Source: an uncultured Erwinia sp. (GTDB lineage: Bacteria; Pseudomonadota; Gammaproteobacteria; Enterobacterales; Enterobacteriaceae). From it: 64,000 nt of DNA. The notes under the pieces were generated by a model. The model saw nothing but the letters and a program-made list of their open reading frames with translations, searched no databases and was not told the origin of the DNA. This document shows, piece after piece, positions 58,313 through 64,000 of this stretch; the first letter of the stretch is position 1, and every line of letters starts with the position of its first letter. The stretch covers positions 62,001 to 126,000 of the forward strand of contig CALYQW010000004.1 of NCBI GenBank assembly GCA_945290265.1, read 5' to 3'. The position numbers and the translations under genes are program-made.

Positions 58313-60667
58313 ATGAATCCTGAGCGTTCTGAACGCATTGAAATCCCTGTGTTGCCGTTGCGTGACGTAGTGGTTTATCCGCACATGGTCATCCCGTTGT
58401 TTGTCGGCCGTGAAAAATCCATTCGCTGCCTTGAAGCTGCCATGGAACATGATAAAAAAATCATGCTGGTGGCACAGAAAGAAGCTTCAACGGATGAACC
58501 AGGCATTAACGACCTTTTTTCTGTCGGCACTGTTGCTTCTATTTTGCAGATGCTAAAACTGCCGGATGGCACGGTCAAAGTGCTGGTTGAAGGTTTACAG
58601 CGCGCGCATATCACCACATTGGCGGATAACGGTGATCACTTTAGCGCTCATGCGGAATACCTGGCCTCGCCCGAAATTGAAGAGCGTGAGCAGGAAGTGC
58701 TGGTGCGTACGGCACTGAGTCAGTTTGAAGGCTATATCAAGCTGAATAAAAAGATCCCGCCTGAAGTACTGACCTCGCTGAACAGTATTGAGGATGCGGC
58801 ACGTCTGGCTGATACCGTGGCCGCGCATATGCCGCTGAAACTGGCTGATAAGCAGTCAGTGCTGGAAATGTCCGACGTCAATGAGCGTCTGGAATATCTG
58901 ATGGCGATGATGGAATCCGAAATTGACCTTCTGCAGGTTGAAAAACGGATCCGCAATCGCGTGAAAAAGCAGATGGAAAAAAGCCAGCGTGAGTACTATC
59001 TGAATGAGCAGATGAAGGCGATTCAGAAAGAGCTTGGCGAAATGGATGATGCGCCGGATGAAAATGAAGCACTGAAACGCAAAATTGAAGCGGCAAAAAT
59101 GCCGACAGAGGCGCGTGAAAAAACCGAAGCTGAACTGCAAAAGCTGAAAATGATGTCACCGATGTCGGCGGAAGCCACGGTGGTACGCAGCTATATTGAC
59201 TGGATGGTTCAGGTACCGTGGAATGCCCGCAGTAAGGTGAAGAAAGATCTGCGTAAGGCGCAGGAAACCCTTGATACCGATCACTTTGGTCTGGAACGGG
59301 TAAAAGACCGTATTCTGGAATATTTAGCGGTACAAAGCCGGGTCAGCAAAATTAAAGGGCCAATTCTGTGTTTAGTAGGGCCACCGGGGGTAGGTAAAAC
59401 CTCGCTGGGGCAGTCGATTGCCAAAGCGACAGGGCGCAAATATGTGCGTATGGCGCTGGGTGGCGTGCGTGATGAAGCGGAAATCCGCGGACACCGCCGT
59501 ACCTATATTGGCTCAATGCCGGGCAAACTGATCCAGAAAATGGCAAAAGTTGGAGTGAAAAACCCGCTGTTTCTGCTGGATGAAATCGATAAAATGTCGT
59601 CTGACATGCGTGGCGATCCGGCATCGGCGCTGCTGGAAGTGTTGGATCCGGAACAGAATATTGCTTTTAACGATCACTATCTGGAGGTCGATTACGACCT
59701 GTCCGATGTGATGTTTGTCGCTACCTCAAACTCGATGAATATCCCGGCACCGCTGCTGGATCGTATGGAAGTCATTCGTCTTTCCGGCTACACAGAAGAT
59801 GAAAAGCTGAATATCGCGAAAAAGCACCTGTTAGCGAAGCAGATCGAACGTAATGCGTTGTCCGATAAAGAACTGACCGTGGATGACAGCGCCATAGTTA
59901 GCATTATTCGTTACTACACCCGTGAAGCAGGGGTGCGTGGTCTGGAGCGTGAACTGTCGAAACTGTGCCGTAAGGCAGTGAAAGCGCTGTTGATGGATAA
60001 AAAGCTGAAGCATATCGAAATCAATGCCGACAACCTGAAAGATTTTCTCGGCGTCCAGCGCTTTGATTATGGTCGCGCCGACAGTGAAAACCGCATTGGT
60101 CAGGTGACCGGTCTGGCATGGACGGAAGTGGGAGGCGACCTGCTGACCATTGAAACCGCCTGTGTGCCGGGTAAAGGTAAGCTGACCTACACCGGATCAC
60201 TGGGTGAAGTCATGCAGGAATCGATTCAGGCGGCACTGACCGTGGTTCGCTCCCGTGCGGAAAAACTGGGTATCAACGGTGATTTCTACGAAAAACGTGA
60301 TATTCATGTGCATGTTCCGGAAGGGGCAACGCCAAAAGATGGCCCAAGTGCCGGTATTGCGATGTGTACCGCCCTGGTGTCCTGTCTGACCGGTAACCCG
60401 GTGCGTGCCGATGTGGCCATGACCGGCGAAATCACCCTGCGTGGTCAGGTACTGCCTATCGGTGGGCTGAAAGAGAAGCTGCTGGCGGCGCACCGTGGTG
60501 GCATTAAAACCGTGCTGATCCCGGATGAAAACAAGCGCGATCTGGAAGAAATTCCGGATAACGTGATTGCTGACCTGAAGATCCATCCGGTGAAACGTAT
60601 CGAGGAAGTGCTTGAACTGGCATTGCAAAATGCGCCATCCGGGGTTCAGGTCGCAGGCACAAAATAA
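58313..60667 (+). CDS. lon: ATP-dependent protease Lon
   Basis: Homohexameric AAA+ serine protease removing damaged and regulatory proteins. 784 residues as in E. coli: N-terminal LON domain (about 10-200), coiled-coil linker, Walker A GPPGVGKT (356-363), Walker [10 protein letters not shown], and the protease domain with catalytic Ser679 in [10 protein letters not shown] and the Lys of [14 protein letters not shown]. Confidence 0.99.
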   Translation: MNPERSERIEIPVLPLRDVVVYPHMVIPLFVGREKSIRCLEAAMEHDKKIMLVAQKEASTDEPGINDLFSVGTVASILQMLKLPDGTVKVLVEGLQRAHITTLADNGDHFSAHAEYLASPEIEEREQEVLVRTALSQFEGYIKLNKKIPPEVLTSLNSIEDAARLADTVAAHMPLKLADKQSVLEMSDVNERLEYLMAMMESEIDLLQVEKRIRNRVKKQMEKSQREYYLNEQMKAIQKELGEMDDAPDENEALKRKIEAAKMPTEAREKTEAELQKLKMMSPMSAEATVVRSYIDWMVQVPWNARSKVKKDLRKAQETLDTDHFGLERVKDRILEYLAVQSRVSKIKGPILCLVGPPGVGKTSLGQSIAKATGRKYVRMALGGVRDEAEIRGHRRTYIGSMPGKLIQKMAKVGVKNPLFLLDEIDKMSSDMRGDPASALLEVLDPEQNIAFNDHYLEVDYDLSDVMFVATSNSMNIPAPLLDRMEVIRLSGYTEDEKLNIAKKHLLAKQIERNALSDKELTVDDSAIVSIIRYYTREAGVRGLERELSKLCRKAVKALLMDKKLKHIEINADNLKDFLGVQRFDYGRADSENRIGQVTGLAWTEVGGDLLTIETACVPGKGKLTYTGSLGEVMQESIQAALTVVRSRAEKLGINGDFYEKRDIHVHVPEGATPKDGPSAGIAMCTALVSCLTGNPVRADVAMTGEITLRGQVLPIGGLKEKLLAAHRGGIKTVLIPDENKRDLEEIPDNVIADLKIHPVKRIEEVLELALQNAPSGVQVAGTK

Positions 60668-60698
60668 GAATTTAACTAAAATTCAGGCCAAAACTGTG

Positions 60699-60734
60699 GC
60701 TGGCAAGTAAAATGGTACTTGCCAGCTTTTTTTT
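60699..60734 (+). terminator. Terminator after lon
   Basis: GCTGGCAAGTA / TACTTGCCAGC stem with a short loop and eight T. Confidence 0.93.
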
Positions 60735-60865
60735 GTGCCGCTAGTTTATTTAATGTCCTGTTTGCCTTCGGGGCAGCTAAGCGCGATGCGGCGGACAGAA
60801 GCGGGTAATAGGTGGGGGCTGACCTTGTGTCAGTAACAAAGCTAAAACAAAAGAAGGAACAATAA

Positions 60866-61138
60866 GTGAATAAGTCACAGTTGGTAGATAAAATTGCCGC
60901 AAATGCAGATCTTTCTAAAGCCGCGGCGGCACGTGTTCTGGATGCTTTTCTTGACTCAGTGACTGAATCCCTGAAATCAGGTGATGAAGTTGCTTTGATC
61001 GGTTTTGGTACCTTCCTGGTACGTGAGCGTGCTGAACGTACCGGGCGTAACCCGCAAACCGGCAAAGAAATTACTATCCCTGCTGCGAAAGTACCGGGTT
61101 TCCGCGCCGGTAAAGGCCTGAAAGACGCCGTGAATTAA
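60866..61138 (+). CDS. hupB: DNA-binding protein HU-beta
   Basis: Nucleoid protein, 90 residues: [20 protein letters not shown] start, [21 protein letters not shown] and the beta-arm sequence [20 protein letters not shown]. Own start behind AAGAAGGAACAAT (GTG); usual place between lon and ppiD. Confidence 0.98.
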   Translation: MNKSQLVDKIAANADLSKAAAARVLDAFLDSVTESLKSGDEVALIGFGTFLVRERAERTGRNPQTGKEITIPAAKVPGFRAGKGLKDAVN

Positions 61139-61353
61139 GTCCTGTTTAAACCGCAGTGCAGTTTTCTTCGGTGTAGTGGTAACATACCGGGATATCAGAT
61201 AAATGATGTGCTTATGATGTTCTAAGCGCCGAACTGCAGTGCGGTTGTTACTTCCGCTACAGGGAAGTACAACAGTATCCGGCGCAGCACGTCCTGCAGG
61301 CGTGGGACGTGCACAGGGCTATACATTCACACACAGCGGAGTGTTGTCACACC

Positions 61354-63225
61354 ATGATGGACAATTTACGTGCGGCGTCGAACCATGTCGTGCTCAAAGT
61401 TATACTGGGCCTGATTATCCTGTCCTTTGTTCTTACCGGTGTTGGTGGTTATCTCACCGGGGGCAATGGCGATTATGCTGCCAAAGTCAATGGACACGAG
61501 ATCAGTCGCTCACAGCTTGACCGCGCATTCAGCAATGAACGCGCGCGCCAACAGCAAATCCTGGGCGATCAGTTCTCTCAGCTGGCCGGTAACGAAGGAT
61601 ATATGCAGCAGCTGCGTCAGCAGGCGCTGTCACAGCTGATTGATGAACAGCTGCTCGATCAATACGCCAAAAAAATTGGCCTGGCCATCAGCGATGAGCA
61701 GGTTAAACAGGCTATTTTCAGTCAGCCTCCCTTCCAGACGGAGGGTAAGTTTGATAACGCGAAATATCTCGCCATTCTTAACAGCATGGGCTTTACCGCT
61801 GACCGTTATGCGGAAGCGCTGCGTAAACAACTGATGACCCAGCAACTGGTGCAAGCGGTTGCCGGCAGCGATTTTATGCTGAACGGCGAAACGGACGCGC
61901 TGGCCGCGCTGGTGTCACAGCAGCGTCTGGTACGTGAGGCAACGATTAACGTTGCAGGCCTGGCACCAAAACAGACCGTGACGCCGGAAGAGATCAAAAG
62001 CTATTACCAGCAGAACGCTCACAGTATGATGTCACCTGAGCAGTTCCGCGTCAGCTATATTCTGATGGATGCGGCTAATATGCAGCAGACCGCCAGCGAG
62101 AATGATATACAGAGCTGGTACGATCAACATCAGGCCGACTATACTCAGCCTGAGCAGCGCCGTTACAGCATTATCCAGACCAACACCGACGCTGATGCCA
62201 GTGCAGTGCTGGATGCCCTGAAAAAAGGTGAAGACTTTGCGGCGCTGGCGAAAACCAGGTCGGTTGATCCTATCACCGCGAAGAAAGGCGGCGATATGGG
62301 ATGGCTGGAGCCGGAAACTACTCCGGACGAACTGAAAGATGCCGGTCTTACGCAGAAAGGACAACTTTCCGCGGTGATTAAATCCTCCACGGGCTTTATC
62401 GTGGCGCGTCTTGAAGATGTGAAACCGCAGAAAATTCAGGCCCTGGCAGAAGTGCATGCGGCGATTGCTGACAAAGTGAAGCAGGAAAAAGCCATTGACG
62501 CTTTCTATAAACTGCAGCAAAAAGTCAGCGAAGCGGCAAGTAACGATCCTGAATCCCTTGCCAGCGCGGAACAGGTTTCCGGTCTGAAAGCGGTGCAGAC
62601 CGGCTGGTTTACCCATGACAGCGTACCGGCTGAGCTGAACGACAAAGCGGTTCAGGAGGCAATCTTTAATGGTGGTCTGGCGGGTGACGGCGATGCACCA
62701 GGGCGTAACTCTGACATCATCAGCGTTGACGGCGATCGGGCGTTTGTTCTGCGTATCAGTGAGCATAAGCCGGAAGTCGTTAAGCCGCTGGAAACCGTGA
62801 CAGCTGAAATTAGCCGAACGCTGCAACAGAGTAAGGCGCAGTCGCAGGCTCAGCAGCAGGCTGAAAAACTGCTGACTGCGCTGAAAGCGGGTAACGGTGA
62901 GGCAGTGATGAAAGCTAACGGCTTGAGTTTTGGCAGTCAGCAGACCCTGGAGCGTAGCGGTAAAGGCGCGCTGACCCAGGCGGTCTTTGCGCTGCCACTG
63001 CCGGCAGCAGGCAAAGTGACTTACGGTATGGGTCATGATGAGCTGGGGAATGTGACGCTGCTCGCACTGGACAAAGTGCAGAGCGGTAAGCTGACCGACC
63101 AGCAGAAACAGGCGCTGGTGCAGGGGATTACCCAGAACAACGGGCAACTGAGTTTTGAAGCTATGCTCAGCAACCTGCGCAAAGCGGCGAAGATTAAGTT
63201 CGGTGCGGCGGCGCAAGCCCAGTAA
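61354..63225 (+). CDS. ppiD: Periplasmic folding chaperone PpiD
   Basis: Inner-membrane-anchored SurA/parvulin-like chaperone near the Sec exit. ATG at 61354 (MMDNLRAASNHVVLKVILGL) gives 623 residues, the E. coli length; the upstream Met at 61309 is unlikely. One transmembrane helix (about 14-33), SurA-like N domain with LGDQFSQLAGNEGYMQQLRQ and a parvulin domain around 265-355 (SVDPITAKKGGDMGWLEPE). Confidence 0.98.
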   Translation: MMDNLRAASNHVVLKVILGLIILSFVLTGVGGYLTGGNGDYAAKVNGHEISRSQLDRAFSNERARQQQILGDQFSQLAGNEGYMQQLRQQALSQLIDEQLLDQYAKKIGLAISDEQVKQAIFSQPPFQTEGKFDNAKYLAILNSMGFTADRYAEALRKQLMTQQLVQAVAGSDFMLNGETDALAALVSQQRLVREATINVAGLAPKQTVTPEEIKSYYQQNAHSMMSPEQFRVSYILMDAANMQQTASENDIQSWYDQHQADYTQPEQRRYSIIQTNTDADASAVLDALKKGEDFAALAKTRSVDPITAKKGGDMGWLEPETTPDELKDAGLTQKGQLSAVIKSSTGFIVARLEDVKPQKIQALAEVHAAIADKVKQEKAIDAFYKLQQKVSEAASNDPESLASAEQVSGLKAVQTGWFTHDSVPAELNDKAVQEAIFNGGLAGDGDAPGRNSDIISVDGDRAFVLRISEHKPEVVKPLETVTAEISRTLQQSKAQSQAQQQAEKLLTALKAGNGEAVMKANGLSFGSQQTLERSGKGALTQAVFALPLPAAGKVTYGMGHDELGNVTLLALDKVQSGKLTDQQKQALVQGITQNNGQLSFEAMLSNLRKAAKIKFGAAAQAQ

Positions 63226-63259
63226 GCTTCACAAATTTCTGCAAACACACTGCAACACT

Positions 63260-63283
63260 AAAAGGCCGCCTGCGCGGCCTTTT
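63260..63283 (+). terminator. Terminator after ppiD
   Basis: AAAAGGCCGC-CTGC-GCGGCCTTTT, 34 bp behind the ppiD stop. Confidence 0.9.
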
Positions 63284-63364
63284 CCATTTCTGTAAACTGC
63301 CCTTTGCGTGAAGAAAACCGGTGGCGTAGCCTGCTGATGCTGTCTTACACAGGGAGGAAACAGC

Positions 63365-63706
63365 ATGATTAAATCCACGTTACAGGCCTTAGCGTTACTG
63401 GCTATGCTGGCAGGTGCGCCGCCATTACTGGCCAGCACCGCAACCCAAAAGGAGGATAAAACGCTGAGTAAGCCTTCCCGGGTGAGGCCAGCGCCAGCAG
63501 GCGAAGCGAAAGCTCAGGTGAATATCAACAGCGCCACTGCGCAGGAACTGGTGGCGGCATTAAGCGGTATCGGTTTGAAAAAGGCGGAGGCCATTGTTAG
63601 CTTTCGTGAACAGTATGGCCCTTTCAGCCGGGTGGAACAGCTGACGGAAGTGCCCGGGATTGGTAAAGCGCTGGTAGAGGCTAATCTGACGCGGATTACG
63701 CTGTAA
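63365..63706 (+). CDS. ybaV: ComEA-like helix-hairpin-helix protein YbaV
   Basis: 113-residue exported protein: signal peptide (LQALALLAMLAGAPPLLAS), a Pro/Lys linker and a C-terminal helix-hairpin-helix DNA-binding pair (VNINSATAQELVAALSGIGL ... EVPGIGKALVEANLTRI). Resembles the DNA-binding part of ComEA. The role in enterobacteria is not settled. Ribosome site GGAGGAAAC. Confidence 0.95.
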   Translation: MIKSTLQALALLAMLAGAPPLLASTATQKEDKTLSKPSRVRPAPAGEAKAQVNINSATAQELVAALSGIGLKKAEAIVSFREQYGPFSRVEQLTEVPGIGKALVEANLTRITL

Positions 63707-63765
63707 CGCAAGTGTCGGGGTTCCCTGTCTCTTATGGCAGGGAACCACTGAATGCTCAGTCAGGT

Positions 63766-64000
63766 TCAGATCAGACCGGTTTTGTCCTTCATGGCCTGCA
63801 TAATCGCTGTGCGATGGTTCTGATATTGTTGCAGGCCATTGCTGCGCAGATTGCAGGCGGCACAGGTGCCACAACCATCACCTTTTACGCCGTTATAGCA
63901 GGTCAGCGTTTCTTCTCTGACCAGCGCTAACTGTTGCCAGTAATCGGCTAGTGCCCAGGTTTCTGCCTTATTCAACCACATCAGCGGCGTTTCAAACCGT
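63766..64000 (-). CDS. queC: 7-cyano-7-deazaguanine synthase, 3' part only
   Basis: C-terminal ~78 residues of QueC, which makes preQ0, the precursor used by Tgt/QueA encoded at the other end of the window. The frame is open to the window edge ([20 protein letters not shown]). The zinc-site cysteines appear in [21 protein letters not shown]. fadM, which lies between ybaV and queC in E. coli, is absent. Confidence 0.96.
   Translation of the reverse strand, partial: RFETPLMWLNKAETWALADYWQQLALVREETLTCYNGVKGDGCGTCAACNLRSNGLQQYQNHRTAIMQAMKDKTGLI

Overview
The window is about 64 kb of chromosome from an enterobacterium. Gene order and protein sequences follow the E. coli K-12 block proY-acpH-queA-tgt-yajC-secDF-yajI-nrdR-ribD-ribE-nusB-thiL-dxs-ispA-xseB-thiI-yajL-panE-yajQ-yajR-cyoEDCBA-ampG-yajG-bolA-tig-clpPX-lon-hupB-ppiD-ybaV-queC. 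The divergence from E. coli, the adjacent hmp-nsrR pair and the large toxin gene suggest an Erwinia/Pantoea-type plant- or insect-associated member. The genus is inference.

Layout. 1-2.5 kb: 3' part of proY, a YjaB-type acetyltransferase and acpH. 2.8-4.0 kb: a decayed colicin E1-like pore-forming colicin with its convergent immunity gene, both frameshifted. 4.5-10 kb: queA-tgt-yajC-secD-secF (queuosine and Sec translocon). 10-11.9 kb: hmp-nsrR, a nitric-oxide detoxification unit with a near-perfect NsrR operator. 12.1-27.1 kb: a complete type I-E CRISPR-Cas locus with two arrays of 38 repeats each, yajI and kbp lying between array 1 and cas3. 27.1-31.2 kb: accessory DNA with a broken gene carrying an octamer tandem repeat and a ~990-codon toxin/effector-like gene. 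31.4-55.8 kb: conserved housekeeping genes (riboflavin, thiamine, isoprenoid, cytochrome bo3 oxidase, muropeptide permease, trigger factor, ClpXP). 55.9-58.1 kb: a second ClpP-type protease gene and a second full-length clpX, inserted between clpPX and lon. 58.3-64 kb: lon-hupB-ppiD-ybaV and the 3' part of queC.

Main points of interest. Spacer 32 of array 2 is identical over 33 nt to the colicin remnant 23 kb away in the same window. It was captured one base out of register with an ATG PAM, which may explain why self-targeting is tolerated. The two arrays also hold the same protospacer in two versions differing at three positions, two of them in the seed. clpX is duplicated with a 394-bp identical 5' tract (recent gene conversion) around a divergent clpP paralogue. 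yajQ carries an in-frame amber codon. A gene beside array 2 is broken by a nonsense codon and by one surplus unit of an 8-bp tandem repeat.

Relative to E. coli K-12, malZ, yajD, tsx, pgpA, yajO and fadM are missing from their usual positions. pgpA/yajO are replaced by a GC-rich non-coding segment of about 330 bp.
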